Below, one piece after another: positions 43,883 through 54,000 of a DNA stretch of 64,000 nucleotides (positions are counted from its first letter, which is position 1; each line of letters opens with the position of its first letter). The notes under the pieces are model-generated. The model ran no database searches and had not been told where the DNA came from. It was given only the letters and a program-made list of their open reading frames with translations. A program made the translations under genes and the position numbers. This stretch comes from Gymnodinialimonas phycosphaerae. Lineage in GTDB: Bacteria; Pseudomonadota; Alphaproteobacteria; Rhodobacterales; Rhodobacteraceae. The stretch covers positions 1,860,001 through 1,924,000 of the forward strand of contig NZ_JAIMBW010000001.1 in assembly GCF_019195455.1 (NCBI RefSeq). The letters run 5' to 3'.

Positions 43883-44785
43883 CTATTGGCCCGCAGGTGC
43901 CAGCGAATTGCCGCCTCCGATGGCAGAGCCGTCGAAGTAGCCAAAGAACTCGCTGTCAGGGCTGATCACGAAGCTGGAGTTTTCCCCCAACGCCCGCTCG
44001 TAAGCGGTGAGAGAGCGGGTGAAGTCGAAGAACTCCGTGTCCTGGCCAAAGGCTTCGGCGAAGATCCGCGTCCGCTCTGCGTCTGCTTCACCTCGGGTGA
44101 TCTCGGCTTCGCGTGCGGCGTCAGAGGTCAACTCGACCACCGTACGATCTGCCGTGGCCCGAATCCGCTGCGCGGCCTCTTCACCACGGGCGATCTCATC
44201 CGCCGCTTCGCGTTCACGTTCCGCACGCATCCGTGCGAAGGTGGCGTCAAGGTTTTGCGCCGGAAGGTTGGTCTGTTTCAGACGCACGTCGAGGACCTCA
44301 ACACCAAGTGATGCAGCACGCGCACGGGCCTGCAACGTAATCTGCTGCATGAGGCCTGCCCGTTCGCTGGACAGGATCGTGTTCGATGTCACCCCGTCAG
44401 CACCCAGAACGGCCCGGATCCGGTCCGTCAGAATGGCTTCGATCAGGTCGTCGGCCCGACGGATACCACCGCCACCAACGGCACGGTTGAACTGCTCGGT
44501 ATCGACGATACGGTAGCGGGCGAAAGCGTCCACAACCAGACGACGGTCATCGGAGGGCGTGACCTCGGTCGCGGCCGTGTCGAGCGACAGGATGCGGTCT
44601 TCATAGTAGATCACGTTCTGGATGAACGGGATCTTGAAGTTGAGGCCGGGCTCGTCAATCACCTGGCGGATCTGGCCAAACTGCAGCACCAGCGCGCGCT
44701 GACGCTCATCAACCACGAAGATCGAAGAGGAGATCAGGACAACGCCAAGAACGAGGACGGGAATAAGATAAGTGATACGGCGCAT
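43883..44785 (-). CDS. hflC: Protease modulator HflC
   Basis: A 300-residue inner-membrane protein with one N-terminal helix (about residues 5-23) and an SPFH/band-7 domain, followed by an Ala/Glu/Arg-rich coiled coil. With HflK it forms a cage around the FtsH protease and limits its action. FVVDERQRALVLQFGQI is the family start. The ATG at 44785 is 1 nt from the hflK stop. Confidence 0.96.
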   Translation of the reverse strand: MRRITYLIPVLVLGVVLISSSIFVVDERQRALVLQFGQIRQVIDEPGLNFKIPFIQNVIYYEDRILSLDTAATEVTPSDDRRLVVDAFARYRIVDTEQFNRAVGGGGIRRADDLIEAILTDRIRAVLGADGVTSNTILSSERAGLMQQITLQARARAASLGVEVLDVRLKQTNLPAQNLDATFARMRAEREREAADEIARGEEAAQRIRATADRTVVELTSDAAREAEITRGEADAERTRIFAEAFGQDTEFFDFTRSLTAYERALGENSSFVISPDSEFFGYFDGSAIGGGNSLAPAGQ

Positions 44786-44786
44786 C

Positions 44787-45956
44787 TTAGTTAGAGCTCC
44801 CCGTGGTGGTGGCATCGCCAGTCGGGCGACGCAGTTCATTCAACGGCAGGTAGGGCACAACGCCCGATCCACCGGTCTCGCTGTCGATGATCACAAGATC
44901 CGTTTCACCAAGGACCCGCTCCAACGTCTCCAGGTAGAGACGGCGGCGTGTGACTTCGGGGGCGACCGTGTATTCTTCCAGAACCGCAAGGAAGCGACTG
45001 GCTTCACCCAAGGCTTCGTTCACCACGCGGGCGCGATAACCCTCGGCCTCTTCCAGCAGCTGCGCTGCCTCACCACGGGCACCGGCGGTGACGCGGTTGG
45101 AGTAGGCGTCTGCCGTCCGTTCAAGGCGATCCCGCTCCTGCTCGGCGGCTTGTACCTCGCGGAAGGCGTCAATCACTTCGACCGGCGGGTCGGCACGGTC
45201 AAGGTTGATACGAATGATGTTCACACCGGATCCGTAGCTGTCCATCGTCGTCTGGATCAGGGAAAGCGCCTGATCACCGATCAACTGGCGGTCGCGGTTG
45301 AGGATCGGGGCCAGTTCCGACTGTGCGATGATCTCACGCATCGCCGATTCAGCGACCGAGCGGATCGTGTTTTCAGGATCGCGCAGGTTGAACAGGAAGT
45401 CAGCAGGGTCGTTGATGTTCCATACGACGTCGAAGTCGATGTCGACGATGTTTTCGTCTGTGGTTAGCATCAGGCCCGCGTCCGAGGTGCCGGAACGGTT
45501 ATTGCCGATCGCTTCGGTCCGTTCCTGCGCGGTGTCGATCACTTCCGCCGTTACCAGCGGCCAAGGCGCCAAGTGCGGGCCATCGCCGGTGATGCGGTAT
45601 TCGGAACCAAGGAATAACTCGACCCCCTGCTCACCGGGTTGAACCGAGTAGAACGAGGCATAGAGCCATGCCCCAAGGGCCAGCACGATGCCACCGATCC
45701 AAAGGGTGCGCGGGCTGATCGGATCACTCCCACCTTGCCCGGGCCCACCCGTGCCGCCACCGCGGCCGCCCATCAGCACGCGAAGCTGTTCTTGCCCCTT
45801 GCGCATGATGTCGTCGAGTTCCGGGATGTTTTGCCCTTCCCCGCCACCGGGGCGCCGAGGCCCATTGCCATTGTCGCCACCGCCGCGGTTTCCACCGCCG
45901 CTGCCGCCACCGTTGCTATTGCCGCCACCCCAAGGTCCGCCGCTATTGCCAGCCAT
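44787..45956 (-). CDS. hflK: FtsH protease activity modulator HflK
   Basis: A 389-residue SPFH-domain protein. The first 70 residues are rich in Gly, Asn and Asp (GGGNSNGGGSGGGNRGGG type), then one membrane helix (about 93-110), then the band-7 domain (EQGVELFLGSEYRITGDGPH) and a coiled coil. It partners HflC around FtsH. The disordered Gly/Asn N-terminus is longer than in E. coli but common in alphaproteobacteria. Confidence 0.96.
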   Translation of the reverse strand: MAGNSGGPWGGGNSNGGGSGGGNRGGGDNGNGPRRPGGGEGQNIPELDDIMRKGQEQLRVLMGGRGGGTGGPGQGGSDPISPRTLWIGGIVLALGAWLYASFYSVQPGEQGVELFLGSEYRITGDGPHLAPWPLVTAEVIDTAQERTEAIGNNRSGTSDAGLMLTTDENIVDIDFDVVWNINDPADFLFNLRDPENTIRSVAESAMREIIAQSELAPILNRDRQLIGDQALSLIQTTMDSYGSGVNIIRINLDRADPPVEVIDAFREVQAAEQERDRLERTADAYSNRVTAGARGEAAQLLEEAEGYRARVVNEALGEASRFLAVLEEYTVAPEVTRRRLYLETLERVLGETDLVIIDSETGGSGVVPYLPLNELRRPTGDATTTGSSN

Positions 45957-46059
45957 GTGTCCTGTTACCCCTCACAAAGGTCGTCATGTTACCGCCCTAT
46001 ATGGGGCGAAAAATTCGGTTTGCACCCACAAACCCACGCTTTTCCCGCCGAAAGGGCGA

Positions 46060-47508
46060 TTAAGCGGTGCGGATCGGGTCGCGCATCGTCACGATCTCTT
46101 CCGACATCGTGGGGTGGACTGCAACCGTCCGGTCGAAATCCTCCTTGGTGGCGCCCATTTTCACGGCGATCCCTGCCAGCTGGATCATCTCTCCGGCGGC
46201 AGGTGCCACGATGTGGCAACCAAGGATCTTGCGGGTCTCCTTACTGACGATCAACTTCATCATGACGCGCCAGGGTTTGCCCGCAAAGGCGGTCTGCATC
46301 GGTCGGAACGACGTGCAATAAACCTCGATCGGTTCCTGGTCGCGCGCGTCCTCTTCCGTCAGGCCCACGGTGCCGTATTCCGGCGTGGTGAAAACAGCCG
46401 AGGGGATCAACTCGTGATCCACGGGGGTCGGGTTGCCATTGAAGACCGTCTCGACGAAGGCCATGCCCTCGCGGATCGCCACGGGTGTGAGGTTGACGCG
46501 ATTGGTTACATCACCGATGGCGTAGATCGAGGGCACGCCCGTCTGGCTATATTCGTCGACTTCGACCTCTCCGCGCCGCCCTAGCGTCACGCCCACGTCT
46601 TCCAGCCCCATGCCTTCGGTGTTCGGCGTTCGACCCGTGGCGAACAGGACCTTGTCGAAGACGTGCTCCTGCCCGGTTGTCGATTTCACCCAGATCGGCC
46701 CGCCATTGCCCCCCTTGGGCAGCAGATCGCCAGAGGATTGCGCCGACGCACCCATGGCCGCATCGCTCGCCGTGCCTGAGGGCTCGTGGTCCGCCCCGGC
46801 AGGTGCCATCTCGTGAATGTTGGTGCCCAGATGCAGGTCAATGCCCTGCTCTTGCATCATCTCGGCAATCAACCCGCGGGCTTCATCGTCAAAGCCGCGC
46901 AGGATCTGCGCGCCGCGATAATACTGCGTCACCTTCACACCCAGGCCCGCCATGATGCAGGCGAATTCGCAAGCGATATAACCGCCGCCGATCACCAGAA
47001 GCGTCTCGGGCAACGCGTCGAGATCAAACAGATCGTCCGAGACGATGCCAAGGTCCGCATTCGGCATGTCGGGGCGCGTCGGCCGCCCGCCGGTGGCCAC
47101 AAGGATGTGCTTGGCGGTCTTCTCCTGCCCGTCGACCGAGACCGTATGGGCCCCTGCCACCGTTGCGCGGCTGTCGAAGATCTCCACGCCGGAGCCATCC
47201 AGCAGTTTGCGATAGACGCCTTCCAACCGGTTCAGTTCCTCATGCAGATGTTTTTGAAATACGGGCCAGTGGAATTCACCGTCCTGTACGTCCCAGCCGT
47301 AGGCGCGCGCTTCCGAGAAGCCCTCGCGGTAGCTTGACGCAAACACCATCAGCTTCTTCGGCACGCAGCCCCGGATCACGCAGGTGCCGCCCAATCGGCT
47401 TTCCTCGGCCAGGGCCACCTTGGCGCCACCCGCCGCTGCCACCCGCGCGGCGCGTACACCGCCCGAGCCGCCGCCAATCACAAACAGGTCGTAGTCAAAG
47501 TCGGACAT
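46060..47508 (-). CDS. gor: Glutathione-disulfide reductase
   Basis: A 482-residue flavoprotein that reduces GSSG with NADPH. The FAD loop is VIGGGSGGVRAAR, the redox disulfide Cys43/Cys48 is in GGTCVIRGCVPKK, the NADPH fold starts VIGGGYIACEFA, and the C-terminal His/Glu pair is in AVHPTMSEE. An extra segment of about 35 residues (235-271), rich in Ala, Ser and Gly, is inserted in a loop of the NADPH domain; usual length is near 450. The start ATG is at 47508. It is transcribed separately from rpiA, which ends in a terminator. Confidence 0.96.
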   Translation of the reverse strand: MSDFDYDLFVIGGGSGGVRAARVAAAGGAKVALAEESRLGGTCVIRGCVPKKLMVFASSYREGFSEARAYGWDVQDGEFHWPVFQKHLHEELNRLEGVYRKLLDGSGVEIFDSRATVAGAHTVSVDGQEKTAKHILVATGGRPTRPDMPNADLGIVSDDLFDLDALPETLLVIGGGYIACEFACIMAGLGVKVTQYYRGAQILRGFDDEARGLIAEMMQEQGIDLHLGTNIHEMAPAGADHEPSGTASDAAMGASAQSSGDLLPKGGNGGPIWVKSTTGQEHVFDKVLFATGRTPNTEGMGLEDVGVTLGRRGEVEVDEYSQTGVPSIYAIGDVTNRVNLTPVAIREGMAFVETVFNGNPTPVDHELIPSAVFTTPEYGTVGLTEEDARDQEPIEVYCTSFRPMQTAFAGKPWRVMMKLIVSKETRKILGCHIVAPAAGEMIQLAGIAVKMGATKEDFDRTVAVHPTMSEEIVTMRDPIRTA

Positions 47509-47640
47509 GGGTTGCGCTCCGTCAGGCATGAAAGTCGGCTATGGGTATTTCATACCCCCGCACCCAAGACCAGTGCGCCTTCATACGCAGTCCTGGCCGA
47601 CTTCGATCATTCCCCGTTCCGCAAATATCCTGGGGGGAAA

Positions 47641-47687
47641 GGGGGCAAAGCCCCCAAAAAAGGGTGGGAGGGTGGGCCCTCCCTCCC
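47641..47687 (-). terminator. Terminator and dispersed G/C hairpins after rpiA
   Basis: On the minus strand, shortly after the rpiA stop, an 11-bp hairpin (47666-47687, one T-T mismatch) is followed by a T6 run (complement of 47656-47661), a good rho-independent terminator. A second hairpin, GGGGGC-AAA-GCCCCC (47641-47655), follows. The region belongs to the dispersed GGGGGC/GCCCCC class also seen at 7789-7806. Confidence 0.7.
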
Positions 47688-47695
47688 CCAAAAAA

Positions 47696-48484
47696 TCAAT
47701 CGCGAATGTCGACGAAAAGGTTATCCGTATCCACCACGTCCACGCGCTCATGCTCGATCGTGCCATTGTTGATGTCGCGCACCTCGACGGTGCCATCGGC
47801 ATTGCCGATCACCAGCACGTCACAAATATCAAGGAACAGCCCGTTCTCCACCACGCCCGGGATCTGGTTCAGCACAAGGCTCAACTGCGCGGGCTGCGCG
47901 ATGCGCCGCAAATGCAGGTCAAGGATGTAGTTGCCCTCGTCGCTGCGGAACGGCTCCGTGCCGGAAAGACGCAAAGAGGCAGACCGCCCCAAGACATCCA
48001 AATTCGACAACATCTCTTCGATCAGTGCTTTCGTGGTCTGCCACCCGAAGGGAATGATCTCCACCGGCAGCGGGAACGCCCCAAGGGTGTCCACTTGCTT
48101 GGTGGGGTCAGCGATCACGATCATCTGGTCGCTGGCCGTCGCCACCACCTTCTCATGCAACAACGCGCCGCCACCGCCCTTGATCAGGTTCAGGTTCGGG
48201 TCGTATTCGTCCGTTCCGTCAATCGTCAGGTCCAGCCAGCGTACTTCATCAAGCGTCTTGATCGTCACGCCCACTTCGCGCGCCAGATCCGCCGTACGGG
48301 TCGAAGTCGCGACGCCAGTGATCATCATGCCCTCTTCGCGAACCAATTCACCCAGGCAGCGCACCATCCAGGCAGCCGTCGATCCGGTGCCGAGGCCCAG
48401 GCGCATGCCGTCCTCTACGAATTCCACCGCGCGGCGCGCCGCCACGTATTTCGCTTTGTCGATGGGGGAAAGCTCGGCCGTCAT
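47696..48484 (-). CDS. rpiA: Ribose-5-phosphate isomerase A
   Basis: A 262-residue enzyme that interconverts ribose-5-phosphate and ribulose-5-phosphate. The phosphate loop is GLGTGSTAAWMV, the catalytic Asp/Lys segments are TIDGTDEYDPNLNLIKGGGG and the base Glu lies in LLHEKVVA. It lies 54 nt after thiN on the same strand. Confidence 0.97.
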   Translation of the reverse strand: MTAELSPIDKAKYVAARRAVEFVEDGMRLGLGTGSTAAWMVRCLGELVREEGMMITGVATSTRTADLAREVGVTIKTLDEVRWLDLTIDGTDEYDPNLNLIKGGGGALLHEKVVATASDQMIVIADPTKQVDTLGAFPLPVEIIPFGWQTTKALIEEMLSNLDVLGRSASLRLSGTEPFRSDEGNYILDLHLRRIAQPAQLSLVLNQIPGVVENGLFLDICDVLVIGNADGTVEVRDINNGTIEHERVDVVDTDNLFVDIRD

Positions 48485-48538
48485 GGGCAGGTCTCAATCT
48501 TGTCTAGGGCAGCAGTTGGCATTCGTCTTAGCGAACAC

Positions 48539-49216
48539 TTACCGTTGGGGCGAGTGCAAATCCGCGCTTTGCAGCCCCGTCTCCACCGCGTCAAGGGCCT
48601 CTGTTGGCACGATCAGAACCACACCCGGCGCGTCGCTGGTCAGCGAAACCATCCCCCCGCTCGCCTCATTCGAGGTTCCGATCTTGCGCATCGGGTGCAG
48701 CGCCAGCGCCTCGAAGGACCATCGCAAGCCTGCCATGCCAACCGTCACCGCATCCAGCGGAAACAGCGATACGCGCATGCCAGGCGGTAACTCCAACGCC
48801 AGCCGGGCGGGCAAGTGCACCGTGACATCCTGCTCTCCCACCAGCAATACAGGGCGATCGCCGTATCGTGCCAGTACGTGCAACGCCGCCAATCCGTGGT
48901 CCAGTCGCGCGCCGGTGAAGCCCACTGCGTAGATCAAGGGCGTTTCTACTGCACGCAGTGCCTTGTCGAAATCGGTGCTGTCCTGCTCTGTCACCTCGAA
49001 GAGGCGGTCCGCCGGAATCGCGGCCCGCCCGGCCGCTGAAAGCGAATCCATATCGCCGATTACCGCGTCGGGAATCACCCCCATTGCCAGCAAAGCGTCC
49101 GCCCCGCCGTCTGCTGCCACAAAAATGTCGGCACGATCCCGTACCAAGGCAAACGTAGCGGCCTCCAGCGGGCCGCCTCCGACCAAAACAACTGAATCTC
49201 TATATTTCAATGACAT
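48539..49216 (-). CDS. thiN: Thiamine diphosphokinase
   Basis: A 225-residue enzyme that makes thiamine diphosphate from thiamine and ATP. The signature [20 protein letters not shown] and [11 protein letters not shown] (Mg/ATP site), [14 protein letters not shown] and the C-terminal beta-domain SNEASGG are all present. No TPP riboswitch or other thiamine gene is near; it may be part of a salvage route. Confidence 0.94.
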   Translation of the reverse strand: MSLKYRDSVVLVGGGPLEAATFALVRDRADIFVAADGGADALLAMGVIPDAVIGDMDSLSAAGRAAIPADRLFEVTEQDSTDFDKALRAVETPLIYAVGFTGARLDHGLAALHVLARYGDRPVLLVGEQDVTVHLPARLALELPPGMRVSLFPLDAVTVGMAGLRWSFEALALHPMRKIGTSNEASGGMVSLTSDAPGVVLIVPTEALDAVETGLQSADLHSPQR

Positions 49217-49424
49217 ATCACTCGGTCCCTCGGCGCTTTCGGCACATTGCCGCCATGTTCTGGGTGAAACTCCCCAGAAAGGTCAAATTCGCGTCGCTTT
49301 TTCCGGGAAACAGTTTGTTACACCTTTCGTGACGATGATATTTTCGGGGTCAACCCGGAGTAAGATGAAACCCGGTGCCGATCTTGACGAACATAGTTGG
49401 CCGGACGAGCAGAGTGGCAGAGCA

Positions 49425-52097
49425 ATGAGTGATGAAAACAAAATCCTAACGGTCTCCTACGGCACGTTTTCCTGTACCCTAGAGGGGTTTGATCGCCCGT
49501 TCGAGGCGATGAAGGCAATCGCGGAGTATTTTCGCGATCTGGCAGCGGAAGACCGCTATTTCGGGGCAGAGCCCCCGACGCCGGATGCCGAGACGTTGCA
49601 CCGCATCACCGAGGCCGCGATCGAGCGTCGGGTGGAAGCGCGTGTGCTGGCCTCTGGCATGATCATGCGCCCAGAAGGCGCCCCTGCCGAAGACACGCCC
49701 GCCTTCATGAGCGCGGGCCTGGATGCCGGCCTCGACATCGAGGACGCCATTGAAAGCGTCGCGCCGGAGGCCGAGGAAGAAGCCGATATGACCGCAGAGG
49801 TCGCGGAAGTAGGCGTTGAGGCAGCCGAAGAAGAAGCTGAAATGATCGCGGAGGTTGCGGAAGAGGTTGCTGAGGCAGCCGAAGCCGTTGCCGATGGAGT
49901 GCCTGAAGACGCACCGGAAATCGCTGAGGATAGCTTAGACGCGACCGAAGAGGCCGCCGAAGCTAAGGCTGAAGACGACGATGCGTCAGAGGATATTGCG
50001 GCAGAGGACGGTGCGGTCGAAGACGTTGCGTCCGAAGAAGATGATGTCGCCGAAGACATTTCGGCCGACACCGCCGAGGCCGTGGAAGAAGCCGCTGATG
50101 GCATCATGCCAGAGGCCGCCGACGCAGAGCCTTCCGTTGAAGACACAATCGCCGGCATCGCCGCCGCCATGGCCGCCGACACCGTGGAAGAGACCGCTGA
50201 AGAAACGACCGCGGACCAGGATCTTGAAGGCGAGGACGCTTTCGTTGCGGGCGACATTTGGTCAGAGGATGACGGTTTCGCAGGCGATGACACCGTAGCC
50301 CGGCAAGAGCCCACGACTGACGAAGGGGATGCCGGTGCCGACACGCTGATCGCGGTCGCCGCTGCCCTTGCCGCTGGTGGCGCAGTCGCAGCCTATTCCG
50401 ATGACGAGGAAGACGACGACGTAAATAACATCGCCGAGCTCGACGAAGAGGCTGACGATATCACCGATGGTGACGTCGATTCGATCTTCGCCGATGAGCC
50501 CGACGCCGAAGATGCCTTCGACGGCGCCTCTGTCGCCGCCCGTCTGGCACGCATTCGCCGCGCCTCACTGGCAGAGAACGGTGATCGCGCCGCCACCGTG
50601 CAGCCCGATGATGAACTGATCTCGGCAGGCGGCGAAGGGGCCGCGCCCGAGCCGGTGATCGAGGCCGATGACGATGCCGCCGTGGCAGCGCTCGCCGCCG
50701 CGTTCGAAACCGAGGCCACCACCATGGCCGCCGCGCCCGAGGCGATCGAAACGCTGGACGCCGAAGAGGCGGACGCCGATGACTCGATCCTCGCAGCCAT
50801 CGCCGACAGCACTGAGCCGGAAGCCGAAACGCCACGTCCCACCGTTGCCGCAACCGATACTGATGAGGATATGGATCGCCTGTTCACGGCCACCGAGGGG
50901 CGCCTGTCGACAAATGAAACATCGCGCCGCCGGGCCAATATCGAGCATCTCAAGGCCGCAGTCGCCGCGCGTGTCGCCGATACGCGGTATGCAGCCGAAG
51001 GGGCGACCGCCAGTGACCTCGCAGCAGCAACCGATACCGCCGCAGAATACCGCGATGATCTGGCGCGCGTCATGCGCCAACGCCGGGTGCGGGTTGACGT
51101 GACCCGTCGCCGCGCCGCCGAAGAGGCGCGCCCGACGCCGCTCGTGCTCGTGTCCGAGCAGCGCGTGGATCACGAGGTCGGTCAGGCTGCCGCCGATGCC
51201 GCCACGATCATGCCGCGCCGGGTGGCGCTGGCCGAGGGCGAGGTCGCCACGACCCTGCGTCCGGTCACCGCCGCGCCGCTGGTCCTCGACACGCCCGTGG
51301 TCGACGATGCACCTGTGGCAGACATTGCGCCCGCGGCTGACGTTGCGCCCGAAATCGACGAAACACCCGAAATCGACGTCGAAGCACTGGAACAGGCCCG
51401 GCCTGCCCCGCGCAAGATGGCAGCTACCTTGGCCAATCTCGCCCAACGGGCCGGTCAAATCGCCATAGGCCTGAACCGCCCCGCGCCTGTCGAAGCCGAG
51501 GCAAAGCACGTCGCAGAGCTGGCCCCTGAGCAAATGCCGGAGGATGCGCCAGAGGAGGCAGCGGAAGACGCCGCAGAGGCAACGCCCGAGCCTGAGGTGG
51601 CTGAAGTGCCCGAGGCATTCGAGGATGAAGACGGCGTCTTTGTACCTGCTGATACAGCTGAGGAAACCGCCGCCGAAGCCCCTTCTGACGTGCTGGAGTC
51701 GGCCTCGGATGAAGAGAATGACCAAGAGTATGACGACCCGATCGCTGCCCTGGAAGCCCAACTGGCCCGGGAAATGGATGCCGAAGCCGAGACGGCCCCT
51801 GCTGCGGCCCCGGAGAACGCCGAAGAGGAAGTAGACCACTTCAGCCGCTTCGCCGAACTGCTGGCCGACTCTGAAGCCACAGAGATCGATGAAGTGCTGG
51901 AAATGGGCGCGGAATACCTGACCGACGAAGCGGGCCTGGTGGAATTCAAGCGCATGCAGCTGCTGCGCCTCGTCCGGATCGCGACCGACGGGTCGATCTC
52001 ACGCAAGGAAGCCATCTCGGCCGTCGACAAGTTGACCGACGACGGCGTCCTGGTGGCCCTTGGCGGCAGCCAGTATCGGATGCGCCGCGGTCTTTGA
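49425..52097 (+). CDS. Very acidic 890-residue protein with conserved ends, function unknown
   Basis: An 890-residue protein of extreme composition: most of residues 90-860 are Ala, Glu and Asp in short irregular repeats ([15 protein letters not shown] type), with almost no aromatic residues, so mostly disordered. The first 75 residues ([40 protein letters not shown]) and the last 75 ([40 protein letters not shown]) look folded and conserved in relatives. One Ala-rich stretch (about residue 305-325) could be a short hydrophobic helix. No signal peptide is seen. The ATG at 49425 opens the conserved start. A strong terminator follows. I cannot assign a function. Confidence 0.85.
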   Translation: MSDENKILTVSYGTFSCTLEGFDRPFEAMKAIAEYFRDLAAEDRYFGAEPPTPDAETLHRITEAAIERRVEARVLASGMIMRPEGAPAEDTPAFMSAGLDAGLDIEDAIESVAPEAEEEADMTAEVAEVGVEAAEEEAEMIAEVAEEVAEAAEAVADGVPEDAPEIAEDSLDATEEAAEAKAEDDDASEDIAAEDGAVEDVASEEDDVAEDISADTAEAVEEAADGIMPEAADAEPSVEDTIAGIAAAMAADTVEETAEETTADQDLEGEDAFVAGDIWSEDDGFAGDDTVARQEPTTDEGDAGADTLIAVAAALAAGGAVAAYSDDEEDDDVNNIAELDEEADDITDGDVDSIFADEPDAEDAFDGASVAARLARIRRASLAENGDRAATVQPDDELISAGGEGAAPEPVIEADDDAAVAALAAAFETEATTMAAAPEAIETLDAEEADADDSILAAIADSTEPEAETPRPTVAATDTDEDMDRLFTATEGRLSTNETSRRRANIEHLKAAVAARVADTRYAAEGATASDLAAATDTAAEYRDDLARVMRQRRVRVDVTRRRAAEEARPTPLVLVSEQRVDHEVGQAAADAATIMPRRVALAEGEVATTLRPVTAAPLVLDTPVVDDAPVADIAPAADVAPEIDETPEIDVEALEQARPAPRKMAATLANLAQRAGQIAIGLNRPAPVEAEAKHVAELAPEQMPEDAPEEAAEDAAEATPEPEVAEVPEAFEDEDGVFVPADTAEETAAEAPSDVLESASDEENDQEYDDPIAALEAQLAREMDAEAETAPAAAPENAEEEVDHFSRFAELLADSEATEIDEVLEMGAEYLTDEAGLVEFKRMQLLRLVRIATDGSISRKEAISAVDKLTDDGVLVALGGSQYRMRRGL

Positions 52098-52116
52098 TCC
52101 ACTGCCAAAAAATGGA

Positions 52117-52142
52117 AAGGGGCGCCCGAGAGGGCGCCCCTT
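52117..52142 (+). terminator. Rho-independent terminator after the acidic protein gene
   Basis: AAGGGGCGCCC (52117-52127) pairs perfectly over 11 bp with GGGCGCCCCTT (52132-52142) around loop GAGA, with flanking A-rich and T-rich ends. It can also serve the convergent DUF2842 gene. Confidence 0.85.
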
Positions 52143-52158
52143 ATTCATTCCGGTCCCA

Positions 52159-52386
52159 CTATTCTTCCGGCGGCGCATCCGGGTCGGCCTTGCCGACGCC
52201 CAGGAATACGGCCTTCAGCGGGAAGGCCCATGCCATGCTGAATACCAAGCAAATGATCAGCTGCAGCCAGATATTCCAGCCCTCAAGAAGGCTGAGGATA
52301 TACCAGACGGCAGCGATATAGATCGGCAGACCCACCGTAAGGATGAAGAGCGACCACCGCTTTCGGGCCTTGTAACTTAGTGCCAT
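52159..52386 (-). CDS. DUF2842 family membrane protein
   Basis: A 75-residue protein with two membrane helices (about residues 12-32 and 38-58). MALSYKARKRWSLFILTVGL is typical of DUF2842. It lies 10 nt after purA on the same strand, a conserved pair in Rhodobacterales. Function unknown. Confidence 0.87.
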   Translation of the reverse strand: MALSYKARKRWSLFILTVGLPIYIAAVWYILSLLEGWNIWLQLIICLVFSMAWAFPLKAVFLGVGKADPDAPPEE

Positions 52387-52396
52387 GGCTGCCTCC

Positions 52397-53692
52397 TCAG
52401 TCGGCGAACGGGTCCGTCACCAGGATCGTGTCGTCCCTCTCGGGCGAGGTAGACAGTAGCGCCACGGGGCATTGGATCAACTCTTCAACCCGGCGCACGT
52501 ACTTGATCGCGGCAGCGGGCAGGTCGGCCCACGAGCGCGCGCCCTCGGTGCTGTCGGACCAACCGGGCATCTCTTCATAGATCGGGGTGCAGCGGGCCTG
52601 TTGATCGGCGGCGGTTGGCAGATAATCCAACTGTTCGCCGTCCAACTCGTAACCGACGCAGATTTTCAAAGTCTCAAATCCGTCCAGAACGTCCAGCTTG
52701 GTCAATGAAATGCCCGTGACCCCGGAGGTGGCACAGGTCTGGCGCACCAAAGCGGCATCGAACCAGCCGCAGCGGCGCTTGCGTCCGGTGACGGTGCCGA
52801 ATTCATGACCCCGCTCGCCCAAACGCTGGCCATCGGCGTCGTCGAGTTCGGTGGGGAAAGGGCCTTCGCCCACGCGGGTCGTGTAGGCCTTCACAATGCC
52901 GAGTACATAGTCAATGGCACCCGGTCCAAGACCAACGCCCGTGGCAGCCTGTCCGGCGATCACGTTGGAGGAGGTCACAAAGGGGTACGTCCCAAAATCA
53001 ATATCCAGAAGCGCGCCCTGCGCGCCCTCGAACAAGATCCGTTTGCCGGATTTGCGCTGTTCGTTGAGCACCTTCCAGACCGGTGCGGCGTATTGCAGAA
53101 TCTGCGGCGCGATCTCTGCCAACGCGTCGATCAGGGCGTCGCGGTCGATCGGATCAATGCCCAGACCCCGGCGCAGCGGCGCGTGATGTTGCAAGGCGCG
53201 GTCCACACGCGCCTCCAGCGTGGCGCGGTCGGCCAGATCGGCGACCCGCACAGAGCGTCGCCCAACCTTATCCTCATACGCCGGGCCGATGCCGCGGCCG
53301 GTAGTGCCGATCTTGGTGCCAGACGACGCTGCTTCTTCGCGTGCACGGTCCAACTCTCCGTGGATCGGAAGGATCAGCGGCGTGTTTTCCGCGATCATCA
53401 GGGTCTCGGGCGTGATTTCCACGCCTTGGCCGCGAATGTTTTCGATTTCCTTGACCAGATGCCAGGGGTCCAGCACGACGCCGTTGCCAATCACCGACAG
53501 CTTGCCGCCACGTACCACACCAGACGGCAACGCATTCAGCTTGTAGACCTTGCCATCGATCACCAGGGTGTGGCCCGCATTATGGCCCCCTTGAAAACGT
53601 GCGATGATGTCGGCCCGTTCGCTGAGCCAATCAACGATCTTGCCCTTACCCTCATCACCCCATTGCGCACCGACAACCACAACATTGGCCAT
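52397..53692 (-). CDS. purA: Adenylosuccinate synthase
   Basis: A 431-residue GTP-dependent enzyme that makes adenylosuccinate from IMP and aspartate. The P-loop is [16 protein letters not shown] with catalytic Asp/His in the following [43 protein letters not shown] and the C-terminal [11 protein letters not shown] complete the IMP, Mg and GTP contacts. Length is normal. Confidence 0.98.
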   Translation of the reverse strand: MANVVVVGAQWGDEGKGKIVDWLSERADIIARFQGGHNAGHTLVIDGKVYKLNALPSGVVRGGKLSVIGNGVVLDPWHLVKEIENIRGQGVEITPETLMIAENTPLILPIHGELDRAREEAASSGTKIGTTGRGIGPAYEDKVGRRSVRVADLADRATLEARVDRALQHHAPLRRGLGIDPIDRDALIDALAEIAPQILQYAAPVWKVLNEQRKSGKRILFEGAQGALLDIDFGTYPFVTSSNVIAGQAATGVGLGPGAIDYVLGIVKAYTTRVGEGPFPTELDDADGQRLGERGHEFGTVTGRKRRCGWFDAALVRQTCATSGVTGISLTKLDVLDGFETLKICVGYELDGEQLDYLPTAADQQARCTPIYEEMPGWSDSTEGARSWADLPAAAIKYVRRVEELIQCPVALLSTSPERDDTILVTDPFAD

Positions 53693-53807
53693 ATGTTTTC
53701 CCTCAGATCGTTTGCGGAACCCGTCAGCGGCATAGCGGGCGGAGCCTTTGGAGGAAACCGAATTCCACCGCGCCCCCCGCTTTTTCGCCTCCTGCCCCGA
53801 CGCACGG

Positions 53808-53822
53808 TTAACGTTTGGTTAA
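53808..53822 (+). promoter_or_regulatory. CtrA binding site upstream of secG
   Basis: TTAACGTTTGGTTAA is a perfect full CtrA consensus (TTAA-N7-TTAA), 179 nt before secG and 116 nt before purA. It could act on either gene or on an unseen small transcript. Confidence 0.6.
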
Positions 53823-53914
53823 ACATATCAACCGCAATCTATGCCCGGTTGCGCCCTTTGGCTGCATATGAAACGACTATGGAGGACTACAGAGTTCAGG
53901 AAACATGTCTTTGC

Positions 53915-53942
53915 CAGGGGGAGATACCCTTGCGGCCCCCTG
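53915..53942 (+). other. Stem-loop in the secG leader
   Basis: CAGGGGG (53915-53921) pairs perfectly with CCCCCTG (53936-53942) around a 14-nt loop, 59 nt before the secG ATG. No T-run follows, so a leader regulatory or mRNA-stabilising role is more likely than termination. Confidence 0.4.
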
Positions 53943-54000
53943 TCGCATCTCATATGTGGAGCGCGGACCAGAGATTTGCTCGATGGGATAAGGCCGGAAT

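Larger units (their letters stand above)
53693..54000. other. 308-nt intergenic region between purA and secG
   Basis: It holds the shared promoter region of purA and secG and no gene I can support. It contains a perfect CtrA site (53808-53822) and a stem-loop (53915-53942). A weak open frame from 53841 into secG has no ribosome site and odd composition. Confidence 0.6.

Noticed and set aside
48963..49424. N-terminal extension of the acidic protein overlapping thiN
   Set aside because: The conserved protein start is at 49425. The upstream part is antisense to thiN and has unlike composition.
48485..49424. TPP riboswitch for the thiamine kinase gene
   Set aside because: No CTGAGA or ACCTGA-like thi-box pair upstream of thiN.
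53693..54000. SRP (4.5S) RNA or another known RNA in the purA-secG gap
   Set aside because: The GGTCAGG...GGAAGCAGCC-type SRP core is absent. Only a simple 7-bp stem-loop is visible.
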